A DNA stretch of 64,000 nt, taken from Enterobacter quasihormaechei. Lineage in GTDB: Bacteria > Pseudomonadota > Gammaproteobacteria > Enterobacterales > Enterobacteriaceae. The notes under the pieces were generated by a model. It was not told the origin of the DNA, did no database searches, and saw nothing but the letters and a program-made list of their open reading frames with translations. How positions within the stretch are numbered: the stretch's first letter is position 1; every line of letters starts with the position of its first letter. The translations under genes and the position numbers were made by a program. This document shows, piece by piece, positions 1 through 9,726 of the stretch. The stretch is from assembly GCF_004331385.1 (NCBI RefSeq), contig NZ_SJON01000008.1:62001-126000 (forward strand). Reading direction: 5' to 3'.

Positions 1-1
1 G

Positions 2-616
2 TACCCGGTCGTTGAGCGTATTCTGGCCGCCACCCAGCAGGCGCTGAAAGACCTGATGGGCGACAGCAGCGCGCTGCGTAACCTGAAGGCGGTGGATTTC
101 ACCGACGAACAGTTCGGCGTGCCGACGGTGACCGACATCATCAAAGAGCTGGAAAAACCGGGCCGCGATCCGCGTCCTGAGTTCAAAACCGCGACCTTTG
201 CTGACGGCGTGGAAACCATGAATGACCTGCTCCCGGGCATGGTGCTGGAAGGTGCGGTGACCAACGTGACCAACTTCGGCGCGTTTGTGGATATCGGCGT
301 GCATCAGGATGGTCTGGTGCATATCTCTTCCCTCGCCGATAAGTTCGTTGAAGATCCGCACACCGTGGTCAAAGCGGGCGACATCGTGAAGGTGAAAGTG
401 CTGGAAGTGGATCTCCAGCGCAAGCGTATCGCCCTGACCATGCGTCTGGACGAGCAGCCGGGCGACACCAGCGCGCGCCGTGGCGGTAATGGCGGTGGCC
501 GTGAACAGCAGCGCCCGGCAGCGAAAGCCGCGAAGCCACGCGGACGCGACGCACAGCCGGCGGGCAACAGCGCGATGATGGATGCGCTGGCAGCGGCAAT
601 GGGTAAGAAACGCTAA
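2..616 (+). CDS. yhgF: YhgF/Tex-family RNA-binding protein, C-terminal part
   Basis: The reading frame is open from the left edge of the window, so only the last ~204 codons of a protein of about 770 residues are present. The part seen ends a helix-hairpin-helix region and carries a complete S1 RNA-binding domain ([21 protein letters not shown] ... GLVHIS ... KVKVLEVD). A low-complexity Gly/Arg/Gln/Ala-rich basic tail ending in MGKKR follows. Tex proteins are nucleic-acid-binding factors linked to transcription and stress survival. The first in-frame ATG inside the window (base 56) is internal and is not the start. It lies upstream of feoABC, as in E. coli. Confidence 0.93.
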   Translation, partial: YPVVERILAATQQALKDLMGDSSALRNLKAVDFTDEQFGVPTVTDIIKELEKPGRDPRPEFKTATFADGVETMNDLLPGMVLEGAVTNVTNFGAFVDIGVHQDGLVHISSLADKFVEDPHTVVKAGDIVKVKVLEVDLQRKRIALTMRLDEQPGDTSARRGGNGGGREQQRPAAKAAKPRGRDAQPAGNSAMMDALAAAMGKKR

Positions 617-626
617 ATCTGTAATT

Positions 627-692
627 GCCCGGTGGCGCTACGCTTACCGGGCCTACGATTTTGTAGGCCGGGCAAATGCAGTGCCGCCCGGC
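627..692. repeat. REP/BIME-type inverted repeat pair
   Basis: A GCCCGGTGGCGCTACGCTTA unit is followed by a facing unit ending GCCGCCCGGC, with GGCCTAC/GTAGGCC at the centre. It forms strong hairpins directly after yhgF and has the form of enterobacterial repetitive extragenic palindromes. Confidence 0.85.
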
Positions 693-803
693 AAGCAGGC
701 CGCAGGAAATTAAAATAAATATGGTGTATCCATATTTAAACCACTATTTATCACTCCGTTAACAAAATACATTTATTCTTCCCTTTCGGTACTTCCGCAA
801 ATA

Positions 804-817
804 TTGAGCAAGGTCAA
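804..817. promoter_or_regulatory. Candidate FNR site upstream of feoA
   Basis: TTGAG-CAAG-GTCAA matches the FNR consensus TTGAT-N4-ATCAA at 8 of 10 defined positions, about 120 bases before feoA. FNR activation of feo under anaerobiosis is known in E. coli. The rest of the yhgF-feoA spacer (617-935) holds only the REP pair and the Fur-like site. Confidence 0.6.
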
Positions 818-879
818 TCCGACCGCAAAATAATACGCTTAACAACATCCCGTCACATTTTTATTATTGCTGATAAAAA

Positions 880-898
880 CTATTCTCATTATCATCGC
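880..898. promoter_or_regulatory. Candidate Fur box upstream of feoA
   Basis: CTATTCTCATTATCATCGC resembles the Fur consensus GATAATGATAATCATTATC. It lies about 40 bases before the feoA start, consistent with iron repression of ferrous uptake. Confidence 0.6.
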
Positions 899-935
899 AG
901 TGTAGATTATTTAACCTCTCGTGGAATCAGGCGCT

Positions 936-1163
936 ATGCAATTCACTCCAGACAGTGCGTGGAAAATTATCGGTTTTACCCGTGAGATAAGCCCGGCCTA
1001 TCGGCAGAAGCTGCTGTCACTGGGTATGCTACCCGGCTCATCATTCCAGGTGGTGCGCGTCGCGCCGTTGGGCGACCCCATTCATATCGAAACCCGACGC
1101 GTTAATCTGGTTCTGCGAAAAAAAGATCTCGCATTAATTGAAGTTGAATCTTTATCCCGTTAA
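936..1163 (+). CDS. feoA: Ferrous iron transport protein A
   Basis: A 75-residue SH3-like protein that acts in the cytoplasm with the FeoB Fe(II) permease. The sequence [19 protein letters not shown]..., with the conserved [10 protein letters not shown] stretch and the LGDPIHIE strand, is typical of enterobacterial FeoA at the usual length. A GTG at 921 would add five residues, but the ATG at 936 matches the family start and is preferred. It is the first gene of feoABC, 30 bases before feoB, and is likely controlled by FNR and Fur from the sites seen upstream. Confidence 0.95.
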   Translation: MQFTPDSAWKIIGFTREISPAYRQKLLSLGMLPGSSFQVVRVAPLGDPIHIETRRVNLVLRKKDLALIEVESLSR

Positions 1164-1193
1164 CAAGCCAGCGGTTTCAGTGAGTCTACTACA

Positions 1194-3512
1194 ATGAAAA
1201 AATTAACTATTGGCTTAATTGGCAATCCTAATTCCGGCAAGACAACCTTATTTAATCAGCTAACCGGCGCGCGCCAGCGCGTGGGAAATTGGGCAGGCGT
1301 AACGGTTGAACGCAAAGAAGGCCAGTTCACCACGACGGATAACCAGGTCACGCTGGTTGATTTACCGGGAACTTATTCCCTCACTACGATTTCCTCCCAG
1401 ACCTCTCTCGATGAGCAAATTGCATGCCACTATATTCTGAGCGGCGACGCGGATATGCTCATCAACGTGGTGGATGCTTCCAACCTCGAGCGCAATCTGT
1501 ATCTCACGTTACAGCTGCTGGAGCTGGGTATTCCCTGCATCGTGGCGCTCAACATGCTCGACATCGCGGAAAAGCAAAAGCTGCGCATCGACGTCGACGC
1601 CCTCTCCGCCCGTCTGGGCTGCCCGGTGGTACCGCTGGTTTCTACCCGCGCGCGCGGCATTGACGCCCTGAAGCTGGCGATTGACCGCCACGCGGGCAAT
1701 GCCGACGTCGAGCTGGTGCACTACGCCCAGCCGCTGCTGCGCGAAGCCAGACAGCTGGCGCAGGAGATGGACAACACCATGCCCGCCAGACAGCGCCTGT
1801 GGCTTGGCCTGCAAATGCTGGAAGGCGATATCTACAGCCGCGCCTACGCAGGCGATGCGGCGGATAAGCTGGACGTTGCGCTGGCTCGCCTGAGCGACGA
1901 GCTGGATGACCCGGCCCTGCACATTGCCGATGCGCGCTATCAGGCCATCGCCGCGTTCTGTGACGTGGTCAGTAATGCCTTAACCGCTGAACCGAGCCGC
2001 TTCACCGCCGCCGTGGATAAGATTGTGCTCAACCGCTTCCTCGGTTTGCCGATCTTTCTACTGGTGATGTACGTGATGTTCCTGCTCGCCATTAACATCG
2101 GCGGCGCATTACAACCTATCTTTGATGGCGGCTCTGTCGCTATCTTCGTGCACGGTATTCAGTGGCTGGGCTATACCCTCCACTTCCCGGAATGGCTGAC
2201 TATCTTCCTTGCGCAGGGGATCGGCGGCGGGATCAACACCGTCCTCCCGCTGGTGCCGCAAATCGGCATGATGTACCTGTTCCTCTCCTTCCTGGAGGAT
2301 TCCGGCTACATGGCGCGCGCGGCCTTCGTGATGGACCGCCTGATGCAGGCGCTGGGGCTGCCGGGCAAATCGTTCGTGCCGCTGATTGTCGGCTTCGGCT
2401 GTAACGTGCCGTCCGTGATGGGCGCGCGTACGCTGGATGCACCGCGCGAACGCCTGATGACCATCATGATGGCGCCGTTCATGTCCTGCGGCGCGCGTCT
2501 GGCGATCTTCGCGGTCTTTGCCGCGGCGTTCTTTGGTCAGGAAGGGGCGCTTGCCGTCTTCTCCCTGTATGTGCTGGGTATTGTGATGGCGATCCTCACC
2601 GGCCTGATGCTGAAGCACACCATCATGCGCGGCGAAGCGTCGCCGTTCGTGATGGAGCTGCCGGTGTATCACGTTCCGCACCTGAAAAGTCTGGTCATTC
2701 AGACATGGCAGCGCCTCAAGGGCTTCGTTCTGCGCGCCGGTAAGGTGATTGTTATCGTCAGCATTTTCCTGAGCGCCCTGAACAGCTTCACCCTGAGCGG
2801 CCAGGCGGCGGACAACATTAACGATTCCGCCCTCGCCTCCGTCAGCCGGATCATTACGCCGGTCTTCAAACCGATTGGCGTTCAGGAAGACAACTGGCAG
2901 GCAACCGTGGGCCTGTTCACCGGCGCGATGGCGAAAGAGGTGGTGGTCGGCACCCTGAACACGCTCTACACCGCTGAGAATATCCAGGAAGAGGAGTTTA
3001 ATCCGGCGGCGTTCCACCTCGGCGATGAACTGCTCGGCGCGGTGGAAGAGACCTGGCAGAGCCTGAAAGATACCTTCAGCCTGAGCGTGCTGGCGAACCC
3101 GATTGAAGCCAGCAAAGGCGACGGCGAAATGGCGACCGGAGCAATGGGCGTGATGGGCCAGAAATTTGGCAGCGCGTCAGCGGCCTACAGCTACCTGATC
3201 TTCGTCCTGCTCTATATTCCGTGCATCTCGGTGATGGGCGCCATTGCCCGCGAGTCCAGCCGCGGCTGGATGGGCTTCTCCATCATCTGGGGGCTGAACA
3301 TTGCCTACTCGCTGGCGACCGTGTTTTATCAGACCGTCAATTACAGTCAGCATCCGCGCTACAGCCTGGTCTGCATTCTGGCGGTGATCCTGTTCAACGT
3401 GCTGGTGATTGGCCTGCTGCGCCGGGCGCGTAGCCGCGTTGACATTAATCTGCTGGCGACGCGCAAAACCCCAACCACCTGCTGTAGCAGCCCTGCGGGC
3501 GACTGTCACTGA
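1194..3512 (+). CDS. feoB: Ferrous iron permease FeoB
   Basis: Inner-membrane Fe(II) transporter of 772 residues with an N-terminal cytoplasmic G-protein domain. G1 GNPNSGKTT lies at residues 10-18, G3 DLPG at 56-59 and G4 NMLD at 120-123. A helical GDI-like spacer reaches about residue 270. The membrane part has two gate segments rich in Gly/Ala and the conserved GFGCNVPS motif, a second [10 protein letters not shown] motif, and a Cys-containing tail ([12 protein letters not shown]). Its length matches E. coli FeoB (773). It lies between feoA and feoC in one operon. Confidence 0.98.
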   Translation: MKKLTIGLIGNPNSGKTTLFNQLTGARQRVGNWAGVTVERKEGQFTTTDNQVTLVDLPGTYSLTTISSQTSLDEQIACHYILSGDADMLINVVDASNLERNLYLTLQLLELGIPCIVALNMLDIAEKQKLRIDVDALSARLGCPVVPLVSTRARGIDALKLAIDRHAGNADVELVHYAQPLLREARQLAQEMDNTMPARQRLWLGLQMLEGDIYSRAYAGDAADKLDVALARLSDELDDPALHIADARYQAIAAFCDVVSNALTAEPSRFTAAVDKIVLNRFLGLPIFLLVMYVMFLLAINIGGALQPIFDGGSVAIFVHGIQWLGYTLHFPEWLTIFLAQGIGGGINTVLPLVPQIGMMYLFLSFLEDSGYMARAAFVMDRLMQALGLPGKSFVPLIVGFGCNVPSVMGARTLDAPRERLMTIMMAPFMSCGARLAIFAVFAAAFFGQEGALAVFSLYVLGIVMAILTGLMLKHTIMRGEASPFVMELPVYHVPHLKSLVIQTWQRLKGFVLRAGKVIVIVSIFLSALNSFTLSGQAADNINDSALASVSRIITPVFKPIGVQEDNWQATVGLFTGAMAKEVVVGTLNTLYTAENIQEEEFNPAAFHLGDELLGAVEETWQSLKDTFSLSVLANPIEASKGDGEMATGAMGVMGQKFGSASAAYSYLIFVLLYIPCISVMGAIARESSRGWMGFSIIWGLNIAYSLATVFYQTVNYSQHPRYSLVCILAVILFNVLVIGLLRRARSRVDINLLATRKTPTTCCSSPAGDCH

Positions 3513-3523
3513 GGAGGAAAGCG

Positions 3524-3760
3524 ATGGCATCGTTGATTCAGGTCCGGGACTTACTGGCGTTGCAGGGGCGAATGGAGGCGAAGCAGCTCAGCCTCAGCCT
3601 GCATACGCCGCAGCCGATGATCGATGCCATGCTGGAAAGGCTGGAGGCCATGGGAAAAGTCGTGCGCATTCAGGAAGAGCCGGACGGTTGTCTGTCCGGC
3701 AGCTGTAAACATTGCCCGGAAGGTAAAGCCTGCCTCAGGGAGTGGTGGACGCTTCGCTAA
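3524..3760 (+). CDS. feoC: FeoC, small winged-helix Fe-S protein of the Feo system
   Basis: A 78-residue protein with a winged-helix N-terminus ([17 protein letters not shown]) and four Cys at residues 56, 61, 64 and 70 ([16 protein letters not shown]), the enterobacterial FeoC Fe-S ligand pattern. FeoC binds FeoB and shields it from FtsH proteolysis in Klebsiella and Salmonella. A strong GAGGAGGAAAG ribosome site precedes the ATG. The last 26 bases overlap the 3' end of the opposing bioH gene. Confidence 0.95.
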   Translation: MASLIQVRDLLALQGRMEAKQLSLSLHTPQPMIDAMLERLEAMGKVVRIQEEPDGCLSGSCKHCPEGKACLREWWTLR

Positions 3761-4517
3761 TAAAACCGGACAGCGCCGAACAAAACTCAGCAGGATGAGA
3801 GATGAAAGGCGCATGTGCCGCTTTGGCAACCACCCGTGACTGACTCTCCGGCCACAGCGCATCCAGCAGCGGAACCACCTTGCGCGGGACCAGCCCATCA
3901 AGATAGCCATAAATACGCAGATGCGGCACCGCCAGCGACGCCAGCGGCTCGCGCAGATCGACCGTTTTCAGGATTTCCAGCCCACCGTTAAGTACCTCAA
4001 CGTCCGGCATCGGCAGGGAAAGCACCGCCTGCTTCAGCGTCCGTGCGTCCTGACGGGCGGTTTCTGTCCCCACGGTTTGTAGTGCCAGAAAACGCTCCAC
4101 CGTCCGCTGGAAGTCTTCGCTCAGCTGGTGCTGGAAACCGGCGAGCACCTCGGGTTTAATGCCCGGCCACGCCTCGCGGGCGCTGAAGCAGGGTGATGAG
4201 GCCACGGTCACCAGCGCCTGCACCCGCTCAGGATGGCTCAGCGCAATCTGGCTTGCCACCAGCCCGCCCAGGCTCCAGCCGAGCCAGACGGCTTTTTGCG
4301 GCGCGGCATCCAGAACCTGCTTCGCCATGTCGTCGAGCGTCATCACACCATAGCCGCGACTGCGGCCATACCCCGGCAGATCGACCAGGTGCACCGTAAA
4401 TTGCGAGGCCAGTTCCTCACTTATGCAACGCCACACTTCGGCGTTCAGTCCCCATCCGTGCAGCAGCACAAGATGACAATTTCCCGTTCCAACGGTCTGC
4501 CACCACAGCGTCTTCAT
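3735..4517 (-). CDS. bioH: Pimeloyl-ACP methyl ester carboxylesterase (biotin synthesis)
   Basis: An alpha/beta hydrolase of 260 residues that removes the methyl ester from pimeloyl-ACP and so ends the BioC-dependent disguise step of biotin synthesis. The catalytic triad can be seen: Ser82 in GWSLGG, Asp in GYLDGLV, His in KAAHAPF. The oxyanion region [10 protein letters not shown] is also present. The C-terminus ([10 protein letters not shown]) differs from and is slightly longer than E. coli BioH (256) because the gene runs 26 bases into feoC on the other strand. It is divergent from gntX, with 36 bases between the starts. Confidence 0.96.
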   Translation of the reverse strand: MKTLWWQTVGTGNCHLVLLHGWGLNAEVWRCISEELASQFTVHLVDLPGYGRSRGYGVMTLDDMAKQVLDAAPQKAVWLGWSLGGLVASQIALSHPERVQALVTVASSPCFSAREAWPGIKPEVLAGFQHQLSEDFQRTVERFLALQTVGTETARQDARTLKQAVLSLPMPDVEVLNGGLEILKTVDLREPLASLAVPHLRIYGYLDGLVPRKVVPLLDALWPESQSRVVAKAAHAPFISHPAEFCSALSGFISEASTTP

Positions 4518-4553
4518 CAGCTATCGTTCTCTTTTTTTACATGGAGGTTGCGT

Positions 4554-5234
4554 ATGCTAACAGTGCCCGGCTTGTGCTGGCTATGCCGAATGCCGCTTGC
4601 GCTGAGTAAGTGGGGCGTCTGTTCCGTTTGTACGCGCGCGCTGGGCTGGCTGAAGGGCTGCCCGCAATGCGGCTTGCCTGCCGTCAGCCAGACGCTCCCC
4701 TGCGGGCGATGCCTGAAAAAAGCGCCGCCGTGGCACGCGCTGGTGGCGGTGGATGATTACGTTTTGCCGCTGAGCCGTCTGGTTCATCAGTTTAAGTTTT
4801 CCAGCCAGACCCGCCTGGCGAAGCCGCTGGCGCGTCTGCTATTACTGGCGGTCTTGCAGGCGCGGCGAACGCGGGGGTTGCCGAAGATCGACCTGATTAT
4901 GAACGTGCCCCTCTTTCGGCGTCGCCACTGGCAGCGGGGATATAATCAAAGCGACCTGCTGTGCCGTCCGCTCGCCCGCTGGCTGGGTTGTCGGTACGCT
5001 GCCTGCGCGCTGAAGCGCGTACATGCCACTGCGGTTCAGCACCGCCTCAATGCCCGGCTGCGCAAAAGGAACCTGAAAAACGCCTTTCGCCTTGAATTGC
5101 CGGTCAACGGTCTCCATATCGCGATTGTGGATGATGTCGTCACCACGGGCAGTACCGTCGCTGAACTTTCCCGACTGCTTTTGCAAAGCGGCGCCGCGTC
5201 AGTTCAGGTATGGTGTCTGTGCCGTACCTTGTAG
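4554..5234 (+). CDS. gntX: ComF/GntX-family phosphoribosyltransferase-like protein
   Basis: A 226-residue ComF-family protein. An N-terminal Cys-rich zinc-binding region (CWLCRMP, CSVCTRA, CPQCGLP, CGRCL) is followed by a type I phosphoribosyltransferase domain with the PRPP loop VDDVVTTGSTV. In E. coli GntX was linked to gluconate use, but its biochemical role is not settled; other ComF proteins support DNA uptake. The ATG at 4554, preceded by GGAGG, was chosen because it gives the family start MLTVPGLCWLC. The frame is open further upstream but overlaps bioH there. Confidence 0.93.
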   Translation: MLTVPGLCWLCRMPLALSKWGVCSVCTRALGWLKGCPQCGLPAVSQTLPCGRCLKKAPPWHALVAVDDYVLPLSRLVHQFKFSSQTRLAKPLARLLLLAVLQARRTRGLPKIDLIMNVPLFRRRHWQRGYNQSDLLCRPLARWLGCRYAACALKRVHATAVQHRLNARLRKRNLKNAFRLELPVNGLHIAIVDDVVTTGSTVAELSRLLLQSGAASVQVWCLCRTL

Positions 5235-5295
5235 CCCTTCTCCAATGGGCGTATGATTATACCCAGGTAATTTAGTCAACTATTAGGCCAAAGCT

Positions 5296-5871
5296 ATGAT
5301 CCGTATTTCCGATTCTGCACAAGCGCACTTTGCCAAACTGCTGGCAAATCAGGAAGAAGGGACGCAGATCCGCGTGTTTGTGATCAATCCAGGCACTCCG
5401 AATGCAGAATGTGGTGTCTCTTATTGTCCTCCGGATGCCGTGGAAGCAACTGACACTGCCCTTAAATTTGAACAGCTCACCGCGTACGTTGATGAGCTGA
5501 GCGCGCCGTATCTTGAAGATGCGGAGATTGATTTCGTTACCGACCAGCTGGGCTCTCAGCTGACGCTGAAAGCGCCAAACGCGAAGATGCGTAAAGTCTC
5601 TGACGATGCTCCGCTGATGGAGCGCGTGGAATATCTGCTGCAATCGCAGATCAACCCACAGCTGGCTGGCCACGGTGGACGTGTTTCCCTGATGGAAATC
5701 ACCGAAGAGGGTCTGGCGATCCTGCAATTCGGCGGCGGCTGTAACGGCTGCTCCATGGTCGATGTAACCCTGAAAGAAGGGATCGAGAAGCAGCTGCTGA
5801 ACGAATTCCCTGAACTGAAAGGCGTGCGCGATCTGACCGAGCACCAGCGCGGCGAGCACTCTTACTACTAA
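5296..5871 (+). CDS. nfuA: Fe-S cluster carrier protein NfuA
   Basis: A 191-residue Fe-S scaffold/carrier, the same length as E. coli NfuA. Residues 1-~95 form a degenerate A-type domain lacking the three Cys. The C-terminal Nfu domain has the cluster-binding CxxC in [11 protein letters not shown] (near residues 149-152). NfuA delivers [4Fe-4S] clusters, for example to aconitase and LipA, under oxidative stress or iron starvation. It lies 61 bases after gntX; the sequence TATGATTAT in that gap could be a -10 region. Confidence 0.97.
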   Translation: MIRISDSAQAHFAKLLANQEEGTQIRVFVINPGTPNAECGVSYCPPDAVEATDTALKFEQLTAYVDELSAPYLEDAEIDFVTDQLGSQLTLKAPNAKMRKVSDDAPLMERVEYLLQSQINPQLAGHGGRVSLMEITEEGLAILQFGGGCNGCSMVDVTLKEGIEKQLLNEFPELKGVRDLTEHQRGEHSYY

Positions 5872-5890
5872 TTCAGTACCCGTCTGTATT

Positions 5891-5972
5891 GCCCGGTGGC
5901 GCTGCGCTTACCGGGCCTACAAACACAGTCTGCAAGGCTCGTAGGCCGGGTAAGGCGAAGCCGCCACCCGGC
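5891..5972. repeat. REP/BIME-type inverted repeat pair
   Basis: A GCCCGGTGGCGCTGCGCTTA unit and a facing GGCGAAGCCGCCACCCGGC unit are joined by GGCCTAC...GTAGGCC. The pair lies just after nfuA. Confidence 0.88.
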
Positions 5973-6059
5973 TTTTGTTTTCCCGCCGATCTCACTCCAT
6001 ATGTTGACCTGCATCTCATAATTCACATTTTGCCTCCCTGGGTGATTCTCAATCACAGC

Positions 6060-6075
6060 ATGTTACCCGTATCAT
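6060..6075. promoter_or_regulatory. Candidate GntR operator 1 of gntT
   Basis: ATGTTACCCGTATCAT closely follows the GntR operator form ATGTTACCGGTAACAT. It lies 160 bases upstream of gntT. A dyad TGATT-CTC-AATCA just before it (around 6043-6055) may belong to the same control region. The remainder of 5872-6234 holds the REP pair and this promoter region. Confidence 0.65.
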
Positions 6076-6201
6076 TCCCATGGGCACTCAACACCCCTAT
6101 AACAGCCGACTAAACTTAACGTTTTCGCAGGCATCAGTATGAGTGCCGTTAACGCTCTGTTCCCAGTTGGGACAACCGGAATTTGTCGTTGAAACAATGA
6201 C

Positions 6202-6213
6202 GTTACCCATAAC
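6202..6213. promoter_or_regulatory. Candidate GntR operator 2 of gntT
   Basis: The core GTTACCCATAAC matches the centre of the GntR operator and sits about 20 bases before the gntT start codon, where binding would block transcription or early elongation. Confidence 0.6.
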
Positions 6214-6234
6214 AATTCAAAGGCCAGGTCAATC

Positions 6235-7551
6235 ATGCCATTAGTCATCGTCGCTATCGGTGTTGTGTTATTACTGCTCTTGATGATCCGCTTCAAAATG
6301 AACGGATTTATCGCTCTGGTTCTGGTGGCACTTGCAGTCGGTCTGATGCAGGGAATGCCGCTGGTTAAAGTTATCAGCTCCATCAAAGCCGGTGTCGGCG
6401 GTACGCTCGGCAGCCTGGCGCTGATCATGGGCTTCGGCGCCATGCTGGGTAAAATGCTCGCGGACTGCGGTGGCGCGCAGCGTATTGCCACCACGCTTAT
6501 CGATAAATTTGGCAAGCAGCATATCCAGTGGGCGGTGGTATTAACCGGTTTTACCGTCGGTTTCGCGCTGTTCTATGAAGTGGGCTTCGTGCTGATGCTG
6601 CCGCTGGTGTTCACCATCGCCGCTGCCGCCAACATCCCGCTGCTGTTCGTGGGCGTGCCGATGGCTGCGGCGCTGTCCGTCACTCACGGCTTCCTGCCGC
6701 CGCACCCGGGCCCAACCGCTATCGCCACCATCTTTCACGCCGATATGGGTAAAACCCTGCTGTTCGGTACGATTCTGGCGATCCCAACGGTTATCCTGGC
6801 GGGCCCTGTTTATGCGCGCTTCCTGAAAGGCATTGATAAGCCCATCCCGGAAGGCCTGTACAGCGCCAAAACCTTCTCAGAAGAAGAGATGCCGGGCTTT
6901 GGCGTCAGCGTCTGGACCTCACTGGTGCCGGTGATCCTGATGGCGATGCGTGCCGTAGCAGAGATGGTTCTGCCGAAAGGTCACGCGTTCCTGTCCGTTG
7001 CAGAGTTCCTGGGCGACCCGGTAATGGCAACGCTGATTGCGGTATTGATTGCGATGTTCACCTTCGGTCTTAACCGCGGTCGCTCCATGGATCAGATCAA
7101 CGATACGCTGACCTCTTCCATCAAAATCATCGCCATGATGCTGCTGATCATCGGCGGCGGCGGCGCGTTCAAGCAGGTGCTGGTCGACAGCGGCGTGGAT
7201 AAATACATCGCTGCCATGATGCACGAAACCAACGTCTCCCCGCTGCTGATGGCGTGGTCTATCGCCGCCGTTCTGCGTATTGCGCTGGGTTCTGCAACCG
7301 TTGCGGCGATCACCGCGGGCGGCATCGTTGCACCGCTGATTGCCACGACGGGCGTCAGCCCTGAGCTGATGGTTATCGCGGTCGGTTCCGGTAGCGTGAT
7401 TTTCTCCCACGTGAACGATCCGGGCTTCTGGCTGTTCAAGGAGTACTTCAACCTGACCATCGGTGAAACCATTAAGTCCTGGTCCGCGCTGGAGACTATT
7501 ATTTCGGTGTGTGGCCTGGTCGGGGTGCTGCTGTTGAATATGGTGGTTTAA
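6235..7551 (+). CDS. gntT: High-affinity gluconate permease
   Basis: Inner-membrane gluconate:H+ symporter of 438 residues, the size of E. coli GntT. It belongs to the GntP family. About 12-14 hydrophobic segments can be seen, with the conserved HGFLPPHPGPTAIA loop, LIIGGGGAFKQVLVDSGV and HVNDPGFW motifs. Its own promoter carries two candidate GntR operators, so gluconate induction through the gntR gene at 33 kb is expected. The same family occurs again in this window as gntU. Confidence 0.96.
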   Translation: MPLVIVAIGVVLLLLLMIRFKMNGFIALVLVALAVGLMQGMPLVKVISSIKAGVGGTLGSLALIMGFGAMLGKMLADCGGAQRIATTLIDKFGKQHIQWAVVLTGFTVGFALFYEVGFVLMLPLVFTIAAAANIPLLFVGVPMAAALSVTHGFLPPHPGPTAIATIFHADMGKTLLFGTILAIPTVILAGPVYARFLKGIDKPIPEGLYSAKTFSEEEMPGFGVSVWTSLVPVILMAMRAVAEMVLPKGHAFLSVAEFLGDPVMATLIAVLIAMFTFGLNRGRSMDQINDTLTSSIKIIAMMLLIIGGGGAFKQVLVDSGVDKYIAAMMHETNVSPLLMAWSIAAVLRIALGSATVAAITAGGIVAPLIATTGVSPELMVIAVGSGSVIFSHVNDPGFWLFKEYFNLTIGETIKSWSALETIISVCGLVGVLLLNMVV

Positions 7552-7561
7552 TGCCAAAAGT

Positions 7562-7590
7562 CGGGTGGCGGCTACGCCTTACCCGACCTA
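7562..7590. repeat. Single REP unit
   Basis: CGGGTGGCGGCTACGCCTTA followed by CCCGACCTA: one REP hairpin between gntT and the terminator. Confidence 0.75.
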
Positions 7591-7610
7591 CATGAGCACG
7601 ACCTGATAAC

Positions 7611-7637
7611 AAAAAACCCGCCACTGGCGGGTTTTTT
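7611..7637. terminator. Bidirectional intrinsic terminator between gntT and malQ
   Basis: A GC-rich stem CCCGCC-ACT-GGCGGG is flanked by AAAAAA and TTTTTT, so it can end transcription both of gntT (plus) and of malPQ (minus). Confidence 0.92.
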
Positions 7638-7638
7638 A

Positions 7639-9717
7639 TCACTTCTTCCCGGCTGCTTTTCGCCGCTTATCCAAATCCTTAATAAGCCTGTTCACGCCGT
7701 CATCCGCAAACATCTTCTCAAGCGTAGTGGAGAGCTTGCGACGCCAGTTTTTGTACTGATAGCTGGTGCCGGGAACGTTCACCGGCTCCGCCATATCAAT
7801 CCAGTCTTCGGGTTGCAGGCCGAGCAACGCGCTGTTGCTGTCGGCAATATAGCGCTTTAAGCCACGGTTAAGCGTTGGCGTCATCGACATCAGCGACGCC
7901 TTATGCCCGGCGCGCTTCGGCAGACAGCCATGCTTATGCAGCGCGTCCAGCAGCCCCTGCTTCGCCAGCTCGCGGTCCTGATACAGTCCATGCAGAACCT
8001 CTTCATCTGGATAGAGGCCCAGCGTTTTGCCGAGGGTCAGATCGCCGCTTTCCCAGTAGCCTCTGAGCGTAGGAAGATCATGCGTCGTCGCGACTGCCAT
8101 TGACTGTTCAGGGTACGCTTTCGGCGCGCGGAAGGTTTTCTCATGGTCGTTTTCAAAATAGAGCACTTTGTAGGAATAAACCCCGCTGTCGCGGAGCTTG
8201 CTGACAATTTCCACCGGTACGGTACCGAGATCTTCACCGATCACCATGCACTGATGACGTTTACTCTCCAGGGCCAGGATCGACAGCAGATCGTCCACAG
8301 GATACTGCACGTACGCCCCGTGATCGGCCGTTTCACCGTACGGGATCCACCACAGGCGCAGCACGGACATCACGTGGTCGATGCGCAGCGCCCCGCAGTT
8401 CTGCATGTTCGCGCGCAGCAGGTCGATAAACGGCTCGTAGGCACGCGCCGCCATCACGTGCGGATCCATCGGCGGCAGGCCCCAGTTCTGGCCGAGCGGG
8501 CCCAGGATATCCGGCGGCGCACCCACGGAAGCCTTCAGGCAGTAAAGCTCACGGTCACACCAGGTTTCCGCGCCGCCTTCCGCCACGCCGACGGCCAAAT
8601 CGCGATACAGCCCGATCGGCATGTTATAGCCCTGGCTCACCTGCCAGCAGGCGGCAAACTGGCTGTACGCCAGCCACTGCAACCAGAGATAGAAATCCAC
8701 CTCGTCGGCATGCGTCTTACAGAACGCTTTCACTTCCGGGGTATCCACGGACTGATACGCTTCCGGCCACACCGGCCAGCCCCAGCGCATCTCGTCCTCT
8801 TGCACCTGATACGCGTGCAGCGCATCAAACGCCGCCTGCCAGTACAGGCTTTCACCTTCCTGCATCACGAACTGGCGGAAGGCTGCCATCTGCGCGTCGT
8901 CACGCTTCGCAAAGCCCTTCCATGCCAGACGCAGCGCCGCGATTTTCAGCGCGGTCACGGTGGCATAGTCCACCCACTCCGCATCGCGAGCCTGTTGCAG
9001 CATCTGCTGCGTGGTGTCCAGCTTCCACCAGGCCTGCGCCTCTTTGCTGTTTTTGAAATCGTCTAACGCGTTAACGTCGATGTAAATCACGTTCAGCCAG
9101 CGGCGGGAAGACGGGCTGTACGGGCTCGCGCTTTCCGGGTTAGCCGGATAGAGGGCGTGGATCGGGTTGAGGCCGATAAACGCCCCGCCGCGCTCCCCCA
9201 CGGATACCAGCATATTCTTCAGGTCGCCAAAATCGCCGATGCCCCAGTTGCTGTCGGAACGCAGGGTGTAAAGCTGTACGCAGGCGCCCCACAGCTTTTT
9301 GCCTTCGAGCAGCGCCTGCGGCTCATAGCAGCGCTTCGGCGCGACGATCACCCGACAGTGGAAGCGGCTGTCATTCTGGGTGAGCGTCAGGCTGTGGTAG
9401 CCCTCCGGCAGCTTCGCCGGAAGGTTGAACGTTTTGCCGCCGGTGGCGTGGCCTTTGTGCTGGTGCCCCTCTTCGGTAGTGAGCAGCCAGCTGAATTCGC
9501 CGCGCCCTTCCACCGTCAGCGGCATCTTTTTGCCTGCGGTAAAGACCTTCACGTTCGGCACTGGCGTACCCGACGCTTTCGCCTCGGTTTTATGCATGGC
9601 ATCCAGCAAACGTCTTTTGGTGTCCGCACCAATAGACTGCGGTTTGCCGTGCGCATTGATGTAACTGAGGCTAATTCCCGCCGCCTGCGCGGCACTGTCC
9701 AGACGTTTACTCTCCAT
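7639..9717 (-). CDS. malQ: 4-alpha-glucanotransferase (amylomaltase)
   Basis: Cytoplasmic GH77 enzyme of 692 residues that disproportionates maltodextrins, transferring dextrinyl groups and releasing glucose. The conserved ALRIDHVM (nucleophile Asp), MVIGEDLGTVP (acid/base Glu) and TTHDLPTLRGYW motifs are present, together with SASPYSPSSRRWLN and the family-typical GGAETWCDRELYCLKAS. Length is close to E. coli MalQ (694). It follows malP by 9 bases in the MalT-activated malPQ operon. Confidence 0.98.
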   Translation of the reverse strand: MESKRLDSAAQAAGISLSYINAHGKPQSIGADTKRRLLDAMHKTEAKASGTPVPNVKVFTAGKKMPLTVEGRGEFSWLLTTEEGHQHKGHATGGKTFNLPAKLPEGYHSLTLTQNDSRFHCRVIVAPKRCYEPQALLEGKKLWGACVQLYTLRSDSNWGIGDFGDLKNMLVSVGERGGAFIGLNPIHALYPANPESASPYSPSSRRWLNVIYIDVNALDDFKNSKEAQAWWKLDTTQQMLQQARDAEWVDYATVTALKIAALRLAWKGFAKRDDAQMAAFRQFVMQEGESLYWQAAFDALHAYQVQEDEMRWGWPVWPEAYQSVDTPEVKAFCKTHADEVDFYLWLQWLAYSQFAACWQVSQGYNMPIGLYRDLAVGVAEGGAETWCDRELYCLKASVGAPPDILGPLGQNWGLPPMDPHVMAARAYEPFIDLLRANMQNCGALRIDHVMSVLRLWWIPYGETADHGAYVQYPVDDLLSILALESKRHQCMVIGEDLGTVPVEIVSKLRDSGVYSYKVLYFENDHEKTFRAPKAYPEQSMAVATTHDLPTLRGYWESGDLTLGKTLGLYPDEEVLHGLYQDRELAKQGLLDALHKHGCLPKRAGHKASLMSMTPTLNRGLKRYIADSNSALLGLQPEDWIDMAEPVNVPGTSYQYKNWRRKLSTTLEKMFADDGVNRLIKDLDKRRKAAGKK

Positions 9718-9726
9718 CGCGCTTCC

